The notes: generated from the letters alone by a model not told the origin. A stretch of 48,758 nucleotides of DNA from Actinomadura kijaniata NBRC 14229 (GCF_001552175.1 NZ_BCQR01000086.1:1-48758); one strand, 5' to 3'; shown: positions 8,261 through 17,180, counted from the stretch's first letter. Numbers and translations: made by a program.

Positions 8261-8731
8261 GTGAAAACGACCTCCGTCGCCTTCCCCTCAGTTGTGGCGC
8301 TGGTAGCCACCTTGCTGACCGGTTGCTCCTCCGACGCCGCAACGCCCAGGGCAGTCGGCAACAGCGCTCCGAAAGCTGCGAACACTGCCGACCAAGACCT
8401 TCGGCAGGCTGACTGCTTGAGAATCGAGCAAGCCGTCAAGGCCAGGCATCCGTCCAAGCTCACGACAGACTTCGTGTTCACGGCGGAAAAGATCATGATG
8501 GACAGCTTTCGTGAGGTCCATCCACACTTGAAGCATCCCGACGTAGTCAACGCGGTCGATGCGATCTTCGAGCTTGACCGTCAGCTCGCAGCGCTCGATG
8601 ACGGTGGCATCTCAGACGCCCGAGGGAAGCTACAGCTACGACTCATCGATGCAGTGGGCAATATCTTCAAGGTGTGTGGGGGTAAATCGCCGCTGGATGA
8701 CATAGGTGATGGGCCCACAGCACCGGCCTGA
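8261..8731 (+). CDS. Small putative lipoprotein
   Basis: 156 residues from GTG 8261. Residues 1-22 are a type II signal peptide: K near the start, hydrophobic core, and lipobox LLTGC with the acylated Cys at about residue 22, followed by S-S-D. The mature part is soluble, with two cysteines (DCLRIEQ and FKVCGGK) that could pair, and otherwise helical (FELDRQLAALDDGG). It should be anchored on the outer face of the membrane. No family recognised. It is immediately left of the mobile region. Confidence 0.65.
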   Translation: MKTTSVAFPSVVALVATLLTGCSSDAATPRAVGNSAPKAANTADQDLRQADCLRIEQAVKARHPSKLTTDFVFTAEKIMMDSFREVHPHLKHPDVVNAVDAIFELDRQLAALDDGGISDARGKLQLRLIDAVGNIFKVCGGKSPLDDIGDGPTAPA

Positions 8732-8789
8732 TTCGGCCAGTGAACGCTCGGCTCAAAGGCCACTCCGATGGCGTGAGGGCGGGCTTCCT

Positions 8790-8798
8790 ATCGGACAT
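8790..8798. repeat. Left target-site direct repeat, ATCGGACAT
   Basis: ATCGGACAT directly abuts the left element end (8799). The same nine bases abut the right end at 12568-12576. ISL3 elements make 8-bp duplications, so eight of these nine bases are likely the duplication. Confidence 0.6.
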
Positions 8799-8918
8799 GG
8801 GTGTGGCTCTTGGCTCTTACAAGATTTTCGTAACTGGTGATCGTCCGATGTGAGGGTGTGATGGCGCGGGCGAGCGGCGGGAGCTTGGGCTTGGTCGTGG
8901 TGCGGGTTCGGCGTGTGA

Positions 8919-9485
8919 TCAGGTCTTGAGCCCGACACGGGCGGCCATCTCCACGTCGAAGGTGACAAGTACGTCGTCGGTGCACAGATGGAACCGGCCG
9001 TTTGGCGGATAGGTGGCTGGGCGCCCAGCGGCGATCCAGACCTGACCGGTGGCGGTCCGCAACCGGACGGCTTCGGGGATCTGGGTCTCAGGGCCGTGTT
9101 CGTGGTCACTCCACAGGATGTGGCAGGACTCGATCGGTGCGGCGATGAAGGCGGCCCACAAGGGATGGCCGGTGGCGGAAGTGCGAGCGGAGCCGCCCGG
9201 ACCGCCGATGTTGAGGAGGAAGTCGCCCATCGGGGCCTGGTAGAGCTCAAGACCGTAGTGGCCGAAGGTGTGGTTCCAGGTCGCTGAGTAGGTGACGCCC
9301 GAGTCCATGGCCAGTTCAATGCCCATGGTGGGTTCGTGCCAGGCGCCGTAGTCCCATTCGTCAGGCGTGGTGCCCTCGTCGCCGGTCATGAGAACGAAGT
9401 AGTCGACGGTGAGAACCGTCTGTCCACGTAGGCCGGCGACCAGCCGTTCATAGCCCTCTACCGTCAGTTTTGGCGCAGAGTCCAT
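8919..9485 (-). CDS. Hypothetical protein, 188 aa, in the mobile region
   Basis: Not recognised as a characterised family. 188 residues, soluble. Visible blocks: YERLVAGLRGQTVLTVDYFVL, EWDYGAWHEPTMGIELAMDSG, FGHYGLELYQAPMGDFL and VRLRTATGQVWIAAGRPA. The composition looks like a small alpha/beta protein, perhaps an immunity-type protein, but there is no evidence for a partner toxin. Its ATG (9483-9485) sits in CCATGG, and the istB remnant starts about 20 bp away on the other strand, so its promoter must lie in inserted sequence. Confidence 0.6.
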   Translation of the reverse strand: MDSAPKLTVEGYERLVAGLRGQTVLTVDYFVLMTGDEGTTPDEWDYGAWHEPTMGIELAMDSGVTYSATWNHTFGHYGLELYQAPMGDFLLNIGGPGGSARTSATGHPLWAAFIAAPIESCHILWSDHEHGPETQIPEAVRLRTATGQVWIAAGRPATYPPNGRFHLCTDDVLVTFDVEMAARVGLKT

Positions 9486-9507
9486 GGGCGGATCATGTCA
9501 GGAGGGT

Positions 9508-10237
9508 GTTGACCTGGTCCTGCGGCTGCCCACCGTCCGTGCCAAGTTCCCCAAACTGGCCGAGGCTGCCGTCCGCGACCAGATGACCTACCGCGGGTTC
9601 CTGGCCGAGTTGCTGATGGCCGAGTGCGACGACCGCAACCGGCGCCGCTCCGAACGCCGCCTCAAGGCCGCCGCCTTCCCCCGGCAGAAGTCGCTGCGCG
9701 AGTTCGACTTCGAGGCCAACCCCAACATCGACCCCGCGATCATCCACACCCTGGCCTCCTCCGACTGGGCGCGCAAGGGCGAGCCGCTCTGCCTGATCGG
9801 CGACTCGGGACCGGCAAGTCCCATCTGCTCATCGCCCTGGGCACCGAAGCGGCCATGGCAGGTTTCCGGGTTAAGTACACCCTGGCCACCAAGCTGGTCA
9901 ACGAGCTGGTCGAGGCCGCCGACGACAAGCAGCTCAACAAGACCATCGCCCGCTATGGCCGCGTCGACCTGCTCTGCATCGACGAGCTGGGATACATGGA
10001 GCTGGACCGGCCGGCGCCGAGCTGCTGTTCCAGGTTCTGACCGAACGCGAGGAGAAGAACAGCCTGGCCATCGCCTCCAACGAAGCCTTCAGCGGCTGGG
10101 CCAAGACTTTCACCGACCCGCGTCTCTGCGCCGCCATCGTCGACCGCCTCACCTTCGGCGGCACCATCATCGAGACCGGCACCGACTCCTACCGGCTCGC
10201 CCAGACCCGCACCCGAGCCGAACACACCGCCAGCTGA
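9508..10237 (+). pseudogene. istB: IS21-family istB ATPase with two frameshifts
   Basis: Three frames together give a near-complete IstB: DLVLRLPTVRAKFPKLAEAA to GEPLCLIGDSG in the first; GTGKSHLLIALG (Walker A), YTLATKLVNELVEAAD and LLCIDELGYMELDR (Walker B) in the second; then LLFQVLTEREEKNS, IASNEAFSGW and ETGTDSYRLAQTR to the TGA at 10235-10237. Single bases are missing near 9808 and near 10012. The N-terminus before DLVLRL is also absent, and no istA is next to it. IstB is the helper ATPase for the IS21 transposase; this copy is dead. Confidence 0.9.
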
Positions 10238-10302
10238 CCACTACGACCATGCCTGACGACCATCACAACGGCCACCCTGGCCAGGAACCCGCCGCCCACC
10301 TC

Positions 10303-10695
10303 TCAGCCTTGAACAAGGCCCCAGGGCCATTCGATCTCGCCCACCGGATGGACAAGCTTCCCGGAGGCGAAGACGGCGTACTCCGGCCTCCACCCGTAGC
10401 GGTAGTCGGAGTCGTCGGAAAACTGCAGCGCCAGGGACCGGACCGGCGGGCAGGGCCATGCTTCAACATCAGTGTGCAGGAAACTTGTGAACAGCGCTCC
10501 CGGAGGGACCCGCGAGCAAGCGCTGCAGCCGGTGAACCTGTCCACCCGCACCTCGCATCGGCCGCCTCCGGTGAACATATGCGCGGCTGACATCCGCTGT
10601 GGTTCGTGAACGACCAGTCGTTCAAAGCCCTCTTCATCCAGCCTCATCAGCAGAAAGTCAAGCAGCTCCTCCACGAAACGCTCAAAGCGAGCCAC
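10303..10695 (-). CDS. Hypothetical protein, 130 aa
   Basis: Not recognised. 130 residues with a helical start (FERFVEELLDFLLMRLDEEGFERLV), three closely placed cysteines (GGRCEVRVDRFTGCSACSR) that could bind a metal, and a strand-rich end (YRYGWRPEYAVFASGKLVHPVGEIEWP). It is intact with no internal stop. It lies between two broken transposase genes, so it is probably cargo of the mobile region. Confidence 0.5.
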   Translation of the reverse strand: MARFERFVEELLDFLLMRLDEEGFERLVVHEPQRMSAAHMFTGGGRCEVRVDRFTGCSACSRVPPGALFTSFLHTDVEAWPCPPVRSLALQFSDDSDYRYGWRPEYAVFASGKLVHPVGEIEWPWGLVQG

Positions 10696-11217
10696 CCCGA
10701 GATCGTCTCATAAACGCACCACAACTTCGCCCGGAGCCGCACCACGCGGCAGCTCACCGTGACCGCCTGCCACGCGGTCGACGCCAACACCGTCCTCAAA
10801 ACTCATCGACATCATCACCCGACCAGCCTCCAGCCGTCGCTCAAACCAGCGAACAAACGTTGCTGCTTTTCACGGTTGGTTGTACGCGTCTGATCTGGCC
10901 CCGCCTTCAGCGAGCTGCGGCCCCACCCCGCCGAAAGGGATTCATGTTCGCGTGAGATCTGGTCCCACTTCGATCGGAGCTGGTCGTTCCTGCTCCGTCC
11001 TCGATAGGTACCGGTTCCGCCGCAGCGCGGCGCAGGTCAACGTGGAGCGCCCGCAGCGAAGCGAGGACGAACGACGTTGAGGTGCGGCAAGCAGCGGGCG
11101 ACACTCGGCGACGAGGTGGGGCCAGATCTCGTTGGAACTAGCCGGGGCCTGGGGCCTGCTCCCGCGCGAAGGGTGGAGCCGAGTCGCGTTCTCCAAATCA
11201 TCACGGTCACAACCAGT
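10696..11217. other. Gene-free stretch inside the mobile region
   Basis: About 520 bp with no supportable coding sequence on either strand and no clear repeat. The minus-strand frame continuing left from the ISL3 fragment (to 10942) no longer resembles a transposase beyond about 11218. Confidence 0.5.
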
Positions 11218-11448
11218 CATCACCACGTTGAGCAGCGTGACCCAACTCAGCACTTGGTGGAGATGAAGCAGTAGCCGGGAACCGGCCTTGCCCGCCAACG
11301 CCACCGCCCTCACCACGGCTTGTAGCGCGGGCGTGCGCCGCTGATACCGGACCGTCAGACCCTTCACCTGCTCGGCGAAGGTCGCCCTCGGGCAGTCCGG
11401 ATTCTCGCAGTACAGCCGGCGCACCGACAGATCAATATGGACGGGCTG
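11218..11448 (-). pseudogene. ISL3-type transposase, second fragment
   Basis: Reads PVHIDLSVRRLYCENPDC then ATFAEQVKGLTVRYQRRT and LLLHLHQVLSWVTLLNVVM, the zinc-finger end and following helical part of ISL3 transposases. It picks up where the fragment at 12259-12474 stops (GGRPV / QPVHIDLSV), so one gene was split by about 810 bp of foreign DNA. Everything after LLNVVM is lost. Confidence 0.8.
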
Positions 11449-11518
11449 TCGGTGTACGAGTTCAAGTGCAGAACCAGGTACAGGTAAAACGTGCAGAGTT
11501 GATCAGCGTGTCGAGTGT

Positions 11519-11644
11519 GGGAGCGTAACTGCGATCTTGGACCGCCTCCTGCACCACTGCGAGGTCATCGCCATCAACGGCCCCAACTACCGGCTCAAGA
11601 ACCGCATGGAAGCAGTCGAAGCCAAAGTCGCCGCAGCAGGATGA
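11519..11644 (+). pseudogene. C-terminal scrap of a second istB-like gene
   Basis: About 41 codons ending at TGA 11642-11644: AILDRLLHHCEVIAINGPNY then RLKNRMEAVEAKVAAAG. The DRLLHHC-x(5)-NGPSYRL end is typical of one IstB subgroup, different from the copy at 9508-10237. Only the tail survives. Confidence 0.65.
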
Positions 11645-11690
11645 CCGCACAGCGAGCGAGTCGCTTCATCTCATCCGCCATGCTCTGTTC

Positions 11691-12197
11691 ATGACCAACG
11701 AGCAGAGCGCCTGGGACCAGTGGCTCGCCAGCTTGCCACCGCAGCAACGCGCCGCCGCGATCGCGCTGCGGAACCGCTTCGCCCGACTCGGTGCCGACAG
11801 GCCAGAGGAGTGGGCCCAGTCGGAGCTCTTCGAGCATCTCCCTCAGTTGGCCAGATTCCTGTTGCTGCGCCGACTTTGGAACGAAGCCATCAACAGCTGG
11901 GAGAACCAAGGCGCGGTGGAAAACGTCCCCGCAGCCGCTCGCCTTCTCGCTGCCGGAGCCGACCGCGCCGACGTCGTGCTCACCATGCGGGCCGCGGCGT
12001 TCGAAGCAGTCTTCGCCACGCTGACCGCGATCGACGAAGGCGGATCCACCGCCCCAGGCGACCAGCCACTTCCAGGGTGGAGTCTTCACGAGACCGACGC
12101 CGTCGACCACCACACCAGGCAACGCCTGGGCGGCCTCCACGAAAGCCTCGGCGAAACAGACCCGTCAGGACACCAAGCTCAAGACCTCTGGACCTGA
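11691..12197 (+). CDS. Hypothetical helical protein carried inside a split transposase
   Basis: 168 residues, start ATG 11691. Strongly helical and soluble: AWDQWLASLPPQQRAAAIAL, PEEWAQSELFEHLPQLARFL, ARLLAAGADRADVVLTMRAA. No domain recognised; the middle resembles the small 'rifin-like' actinobacterial hypothetical proteins only in composition. It lies wholly within the 810-bp segment that splits the ISL3 transposase, next to an istB tail, so it looks like cargo. No partner gene is adjacent. Confidence 0.6.
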   Translation: MTNEQSAWDQWLASLPPQQRAAAIALRNRFARLGADRPEEWAQSELFEHLPQLARFLLLRRLWNEAINSWENQGAVENVPAAARLLAAGADRADVVLTMRAAAFEAVFATLTAIDEGGSTAPGDQPLPGWSLHETDAVDHHTRQRLGGLHESLGETDPSGHQAQDLWT

Positions 12198-12258
12198 CCA
12201 ACCTCAAACCTCTGCACGTTTATCCGTACTCAGCTCTGCACACCAAGGAGTACGCCGA

Positions 12259-12474
12259 CACGGGCCGACCACCGACTGCCTCGTCGGCGACATGCCGCTG
12301 GTAGCGGCTGTGCTCCCGGTCCGAATCCCGTCCACACCCCGCACACCCTGCACACCCCGCCGGACCGTCCCTCGTCCGCGCGGTGACGACCACCAGTCCG
12401 TCGACCACCGCGACCGACTCGACCACCACCGGCCTCAAGCGCGGAAGCAGCACAAGCAGAACCTCATCGGACAT
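12259..12474 (-). pseudogene. ISL3-type transposase, N-terminal fragment
   Basis: Starts at ATG 12474, directly inside the element end. Residues 1-72 read PRLRPVVVESVAVVDGLVVV, then CAGCAGCGRDS (zinc-binding cysteines) and HSRYQRHVADEAVGGRPV, the N-terminal zinc-finger region of ISL3 transposases. The frame then diverges and stops at 12220. The continuation is at 11218-11448. Confidence 0.8.
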
Positions 12475-12554
12475 GCCCCAGCATCCCGCCGCCCGCCCGC
12501 ACCGTCACACCCTCACATCAGACGATCACCAGTTACGAAAATCTTGTATGAGCC

Positions 12555-12589
12555 ACGAGCCGCACCCATCGGACATGGGTGCGGCTCGT
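12555..12589. repeat. Perfect 14-bp hairpin at the right element junction
   Basis: ACGAGCCGCACCCA (12555-12568) and its complement (12576-12589) around a 7-nt loop. It arises because the sequence just outside the element (12577 on) resembles another ISL3-type end pointing away, so two ends abut across the direct repeat. It may also terminate transcription. Confidence 0.6.
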
Positions 12590-12711
12590 TCTCAACGACG
12601 TATCTGCCCAGCCCAGGTGCTGTGCGGTGAGGTCCACGTGGGATAGGTGCAGCTCTTCTGCAGGGGCCCTGTTGGGCTGGGCAGATGATTGCCAAAGAGC
12701 GGGTCGCACCT
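12577..12711. repeat. 135-bp imperfect inverted-repeat unit (MITE-like)
   Basis: 12577-12615 and the complement of 12673-12711 align without gaps over 39 bp; the inner 14 bp (ATCTGCCCAGCCCA) are perfect, the outer part is about half matched but keeps GGTGCG at the tips. Only about 57 bp lie between. The tips resemble the ISL3-type ends next door. It touches the stop codon of the gene at 12710. Confidence 0.4.
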
Positions 12712-13720
12712 ACTGCGGTTCAGGGGTGGGGGCGTACACGTGCCGGGCCCGGTGCAGGTACTCCTCATACAAGTCCTGTCCGGGGATGGCCATGCCGCCG
12801 ACAGCGCGCACCGTCCATTCGAAGCAGCCCACGCACCCGCCGTGGCCTTGGATGTCCAGGCCGGGGAGGTGGTTGGCGTGGGTGTCGACCAGGTGGTGGC
12901 CCAGGGCAAGGTCGGCCCGTGTGGCTGCCTGGGAGTGCGGGATGGACTCATCACTGAACCCGGACTGTTGTGCGGCACCCAGTTCGGCCTGTAGTTCAGC
13001 CAGTAGTTCGGTGCAGGCGGGGCAGGCGGTGAACCAGCCGGGAAGCCGAGGCCAGGCCGCAGGCAGCGGTGCCTGGGCGGGATCACGGTTGGTGGGATCG
13101 TGGTCGGTCGGCTCACAGGCGTTCGGATCCTGGATGTCTGAACCCTGGGAAGCGAGATCGTAGGGATCAGGGCCGGGAGCGCCCCACCCAGGAGCAGGGG
13201 CCAGCAGTTGCCGAGTCGCCCACCAGGCGGTCTTGGCGACCTCAGGGTCGGGGTCATGGCTCCAAGCGGCCACCGCGGCCAGCAATGCCGGGCGCTGCCT
13301 GCGGATCTGGACGTAGGGCTGGCTGTAGCTGCATCCGGGAGGCGACGAACTCCAGTAATCCTCCCGGCCCTTGGCACTGATGAGCTGGGCCACCTGGCCC
13401 AGGAAGTGCAGCATCACCTGGCGCAGCGGGTGCAGCGGCCCCTCCCAGTACGTTCTGGTCACCACTGCGTCGATGCGGGGATCGGGCAGCACTGCGGCGG
13501 TGAACAACACCACCGGTGGAGCGGCCGAGAACAGTGTGCCCTGGTGGGACACCAAATCCAGCGCCCAGCAGAACCCGTGGTACACCTGCTCGGGATCGCC
13601 GCTGACCACGGAGGCCAGCAGCGCGGGCAACTCCAACGCAGATCCGGTTCCCTGCTCCAGGCTCCACCAGTCGGTGTCGCGCAGCAGCAGCCACGGGTCA
13701 GGCAACTGGGTGATCATCAT
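12710..13720 (-). CDS. Hypothetical protein, about 336 aa
   Basis: Not recognised. Start taken at ATG 13720 (MMITQLPDPWLLL...), because the upstream 38 residues are low-complexity and shared with the opposite promoter region. The N-terminal half is helical, possibly HEAT-like (ELPALLASVVSGDPEQVYHG, LRQVMLHFLGQVAQLISAK, RRQRPALLAAVAAWSHDPDP). A Pro/Asp-rich linker follows, then a Cys-containing end (CPACTELLAELQAELG ... HGGCVGCFEWTVRAVG). The C-x-x-C pairs could bind zinc. It is divergent from the pentapeptide protein gene, with no operon partner. Confidence 0.55.
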   Translation of the reverse strand: MMITQLPDPWLLLRDTDWWSLEQGTGSALELPALLASVVSGDPEQVYHGFCWALDLVSHQGTLFSAAPPVVLFTAAVLPDPRIDAVVTRTYWEGPLHPLRQVMLHFLGQVAQLISAKGREDYWSSSPPGCSYSQPYVQIRRQRPALLAAVAAWSHDPDPEVAKTAWWATRQLLAPAPGWGAPGPDPYDLASQGSDIQDPNACEPTDHDPTNRDPAQAPLPAAWPRLPGWFTACPACTELLAELQAELGAAQQSGFSDESIPHSQAATRADLALGHHLVDTHANHLPGLDIQGHGGCVGCFEWTVRAVGGMAIPGQDLYEEYLHRARHVYAPTPEPQ

Positions 13721-13989
13721 GGGCGGAGTATGGCGCTGGCCTCGGACAGTTCCCGGTGCCAGGGGCAGCGGGTGCGGGCAATGGCACCCCACCATGCAAC
13801 GAGACTGGACACGGCTTTCCCACAGTTCAGTCATGCCCCCTGCGAAAGAGCCGCGCTCATCCCGCTTGCAGCGATCTCCTGGAAGTGATCGCGGTGTCTG
13901 GTGTGCCGTTCCGGCTCATCGAACCGGTGGACAGGCTCATCGGGTGCCGCAGCGATGCGTCACTTGTCGCGGGATCGATCCGGCTTATC

Positions 13990-15312
13990 GTGTGGGATGT
14001 GGGCGATGGCGGCGGATCGGGCGGTTCGTTGTGGCGACGCGCTTGCCTGTGGCTTGGATGGACTGGTGCGCTCGTCGTTGCCGTGGCCGTGGTGACAGCG
14101 TTCTTGTGGCCAGCCGCTGACCTGATCGCCGCCCATGACGTGCGGCACATACCTTCGGCCGAGCGCGCCGAGAAGTTGCGGGTGGCGCGGGACGCAGCGC
14201 GCGGCAGGATCATCCAGTTCATCGTGGGGTTCGCCGCAGCGGCTGGTTTTGTCTACACCGTGCGTAACTTCGGGCTGGCGCGGCAGCAAAGTGAGTTGAA
14301 CCGGCGGACGCTGGAGCAGAGCGAGGCGGTGCAGGTGGCTGACCGGTTCGCTCGTGCCATCGATCAGCTCGGTAGTGATGCCGTCGATGTTCGGCTCGGG
14401 GCGATCTATTCGCTGGAGAGGATCACCCGTGATTCCCCGCGGGACCAGCCCGCGGTGGTGGATGTGTTGGCGGCGTTTGTCTGCCGGTCCTCGCTGGCGC
14501 GTCTTGATGGGGAGGTGCCTCAGGATCTGCAGGCGGCGGTGGCGGTGTTGGCGCGGCGGCAGACAGCCAACGACCGGGGGCGGTTGCGGCTGCGTGGGGC
14601 CCGGCTGGCGGGGGTGGAGATGGCCGGGGCGGCGCTGGCTGGGGCGGATTTGGCCGGAGCGGATCTGTCGGATGCCGATCTGCGGGGGGCGGATCTGGCC
14701 GGGGCCGACTTGTCCGGGGCGATGTTGCAGGAGGCTGATCTGACGGGAGCTGCCGCGGCCGGAGCTGTCATGGGTGGTGTGGCGGCACGGCGGGTGGTGT
14801 TGCGCGAGGCTGATCTGAGGGGTGTGGATCTGACGGAAGCGCAGTTGCCCGAGGCTCAGCTGACCGGGGCGTGTCTGGTCCGTGTGGTGGCAGACCGGGT
14901 GCGTTTGACCGAGGCCGATCTGGCGGGGGCCGACTTGACCGGGGCGGTGCTGACCGGAGGCGACCTGACGGGATGTGTGCTCAAGAAAAGCGCGCTGACT
15001 GATGTGCGGCTGGATGATGCGACGCTCACGCGGGTGGATGCGCGGGAGGCGGTGCTGGTGCGGGCGCATGCGCCAAGAGCGGTGTTGAGCCAGGCGCGGC
15101 TACAGCAGGCTGATCTCAGTGACGCCGATCTCGATGAGGTCAATCTGTCGGGGGCGTTGTTGGAGGGCGCCCGGTTGGACGGGGTGGATCTGACGCGGGT
15201 GCGGCGGTCTGGTCTGGCGTTGGAGGGTGCGGTTGCCTCAGCGGGGACTCGGCTGCCGTCGGGATGGCGGCGCGAGGAGGCGACAGGGCGGATCGGTCGT
15301 CGCGACAGCTGA
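13990..15312 (+). CDS. Membrane-anchored pentapeptide-repeat protein
   Basis: About 440 residues. Two membrane segments (LGWTGALVVAVAVVTAFLW and IIQFIVGFAAAAGFVYTV) flank a short loop. A cytoplasmic helical domain follows (ADRFARAIDQLGSDAVDVRLGAIYSLERI), then about 220 residues of pentapeptide repeats: runs of A-D-L-x-G with occasional A-x-L substitutions (GADLAGADLSDADLRGADLA). Such proteins fold as a right-handed quadrilateral beta-helix; roles range from scaffolds to gyrase protection. The AIDQLGS-x(4)-R-x-G-A-I-Y-S-L-E-R module is common in actinobacterial membrane versions. The GTG at 13990 is a choice among several; the frame is open from 13756. No close operon partner; it converges on the ATPase gene at 15337. 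Confidence 0.8.
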   Translation: MWDVGDGGGSGGSLWRRACLWLGWTGALVVAVAVVTAFLWPAADLIAAHDVRHIPSAERAEKLRVARDAARGRIIQFIVGFAAAAGFVYTVRNFGLARQQSELNRRTLEQSEAVQVADRFARAIDQLGSDAVDVRLGAIYSLERITRDSPRDQPAVVDVLAAFVCRSSLARLDGEVPQDLQAAVAVLARRQTANDRGRLRLRGARLAGVEMAGAALAGADLAGADLSDADLRGADLAGADLSGAMLQEADLTGAAAAGAVMGGVAARRVVLREADLRGVDLTEAQLPEAQLTGACLVRVVADRVRLTEADLAGADLTGAVLTGGDLTGCVLKKSALTDVRLDDATLTRVDAREAVLVRAHAPRAVLSQARLQQADLSDADLDEVNLSGALLEGARLDGVDLTRVRRSGLALEGAVASAGTRLPSGWRREEATGRIGRRDS

Positions 15313-15336
15313 TCAGGCGGGTGTTTGCCGGAGCCT

Positions 15337-16989
15337 CTATTGAGAGCGTCTTCCTAGTTCGGCTAGCAGGTGGCCGTGCAAGATCCTGGCGTCGTCGTCA
15401 TCGGCGGCCGTCATGACCGGGCCGAGGATCGCGGCGGCGGCGGTGGGATCCCCTGCGGCGGCCAGGGCGCGCGCGAGTTCTGTTTTGACCATCCGGTCGC
15501 CGGGCAGGCGCGCGGAGGCGGCCCGCAGCAGGCCCAGAGCTTGGGCCGAGTCGCCGCGGCGCAGCTCCAGGCGTCCCATCGCTGTCAGCATCGTGCCGAC
15601 CGCGTGCCGGTCGCGCCGGGCCTCCAGCATGCCAACGGCGCTCTGGTAGGCGTGCTGGGCTTCAGGAAGGTTGGTGGCGGCGGCGATGTTCCCCAAAACG
15701 GTGTAGGCGTCGATGCGCAGGCGGGGGTCGCCGGGGCTGTCGGTGAGGACCTGCTGGGCCAGCCGTCGGGCTCTGGAGGTGTCGTCGTCGGCCAAGGCGC
15801 GCAGGGCGGCGTCCAGTCGCTGGGCGGGGTCGATGGGGTGCGGGGTGAGGGAACCGGCCCGGCGGGCCAGGTCTTGCAGAGGTTCGGTCAGGCGGGGGTG
15901 GTGCAAGGTGTAGGTGGCATCGTCGCCGTCGCGGTGGGCCCGCAGCACCGACTGGTCGGCCAGGGTCTCCAGCAGTGCCGGTGGGACCTGGTCGAGGGTG
16001 GTGTGCGGGGTCTGGTCGGGCGGGGCGCAGAAGGTGGCGGCCAGCCAGGGCAGCAGGTCCGCCGGGTCGTGGTCGAACAACGCCGCGACCTGCGATATCA
16101 CGCCCCAGAGGGCGTGGCTGAGGACCTGGGTGGGTCGGGGGGCGTCGGCCGGGCGCAGGGCGCGGTCGCCGGTGCGCCAGTGCCGCCAGGTGTAGGTGGC
16201 CACGAGCTGAAGGTGCCAGGGCAATACGGTGGCCAGCTGGGTCAAGGGCCGCTGCAGGCGGGTGTCGCCGGTGGGGCCGTCGCTGGCCGGAACGGTGCGC
16301 AGATCGGTGACCAGGTCCTCAGCTACTGCCGGAGGAATGGTGCGGCCGGTACCGCGCAAGGGGTCGCGCAGTGCCTGCAGCGCGGCGGGTGGGGACAGCG
16401 CCGCAATGCTGATTTCAGCGGCAGGGGGGGTGTTCAGTTCGTCGGCCAGGGCAGCGCGCCGGTCGTCGCGGACGCAGAACAGCAGGTGGATTCCGGGTGC
16501 CGACAGCAGGTCGGTGAGCAGCTCTCGGCGGTGGGTGGCGCGGTCGCCTCGGAACAGGTCTTCGGCTTGGTCCACCATCACCAGCAGTGGAGTGGTGGCG
16601 CGTTCGGTGGCATCGCGCAGGAACTGTCGCATGCCGGCGGGTGGGGGTTGGGAGCCGGGGGTCCAGGTGCGCAGCAGCGTCCGGGTGAACGGGTTGGTGG
16701 CGGTGGTGGCCGGTTCGGGAAAGATCGGGCCGCCGCTGACCCGGCCGACGGGCAGGACGGGGGCGCCCAGGGCACGGACCCGAGGCAGCACACCAGCACA
16801 CAAAAGCGACGTTTTTCCGATTCCGGACGGTCCGGAAACAAGGGTCATCGGTGACGTCATCCACCGGTCGGCCAGTTGCGCCGACTCCTCGGCACGCCCG
16901 CGCAACAGCGAACTCTCGCTCTGCCGATAAGGACGCGAACCAGGAAAAGGGCAGAAAGCGCCCATTGTTGTCGCTTCGCCGGCGTTCAT
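15337..16989 (-). CDS. nSTAND-type ATPase with helical/TPR tail
   Basis: 550 residues. Near the start, CPFPGSRPYRQSESSLLRGR is the 'F-P-G-L-R-P-F ... E-S-x-x-F-F-G-R' entry of nSTAND1 ATPases. Walker A is GPSGIGKTSLLCAGVLP; Walker B is LLVMVDQAEDLF; an arginine-containing strand LLFCVRDDRRAAL follows. The middle is winged-helix-like, and residues from about 400 form TPR-like helices (AQHAYQSAVGMLEARRD, LGLLRAASARLPGDRMVKTE). These ATPases act as signal-dependent switches in conflict or regulatory systems; no effector domain is fused here, so the partner is unknown. Start could be 16989 or the internal ATG at 16965. Confidence 0.75.
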   Translation of the reverse strand: MNAGEATTMGAFCPFPGSRPYRQSESSLLRGRAEESAQLADRWMTSPMTLVSGPSGIGKTSLLCAGVLPRVRALGAPVLPVGRVSGGPIFPEPATTATNPFTRTLLRTWTPGSQPPPAGMRQFLRDATERATTPLLVMVDQAEDLFRGDRATHRRELLTDLLSAPGIHLLFCVRDDRRAALADELNTPPAAEISIAALSPPAALQALRDPLRGTGRTIPPAVAEDLVTDLRTVPASDGPTGDTRLQRPLTQLATVLPWHLQLVATYTWRHWRTGDRALRPADAPRPTQVLSHALWGVISQVAALFDHDPADLLPWLAATFCAPPDQTPHTTLDQVPPALLETLADQSVLRAHRDGDDATYTLHHPRLTEPLQDLARRAGSLTPHPIDPAQRLDAALRALADDDTSRARRLAQQVLTDSPGDPRLRIDAYTVLGNIAAATNLPEAQHAYQSAVGMLEARRDRHAVGTMLTAMGRLELRRGDSAQALGLLRAASARLPGDRMVKTELARALAAAGDPTAAAAILGPVMTAADDDDARILHGHLLAELGRRSQ

Positions 16990-17180
16990 GGCCGGAACCT
17001 CGAAAGGGACGCCACCACCACCACGATAGAGGACGAGGCAGCGCGCGCGCTTGCCCCCGCCCTCTTACGCGCCGCAACCGCACGGCGCTGTTGTGCGAGC
17101 CTCCTGCCAGGAACCGGTCTATGCCCCAAGGGGTCACCTTGGAGTGCCAGCGTCGCGGGTCGGGTCACAGCCTTGGCCTC

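Larger units (their letters stand above)
8799..12567. mobile_element. ISL3-type composite element with long inverted ends
   Basis: The first 84 bp (8799-8882) and the last 84 bp (12484-12567) are inverted repeats with about 7 mismatches; both begin GGGTG(T/C)GGCTC and contain TACAAGATTTTCGTAACTGG. The right copy leads directly into the start of an ISL3 transposase (12474), so both ends are copies of the transposase-proximal end in opposite orientation. A nine-base direct repeat flanks the whole. Inside are three intact small genes (8919-9485, 10303-10695, 11691-12197) and broken ISL3 and IS21 genes. Whether it moved once as a unit or was built by successive insertions cannot be decided from sequence alone. 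No intact transposase is left. Confidence 0.6.

Noticed and set aside
13960..15069. A 369-codon minus-strand open frame rich in Gln/His/Arg
   Set aside because: Mirror of the pentapeptide repeats.
15370..16854. A 494-codon plus-strand open frame
   Set aside because: Shadow of the nSTAND ATPase gene on the other strand; Gly/Val/Gln-rich with no domain, typical of antisense frames in high-GC DNA.
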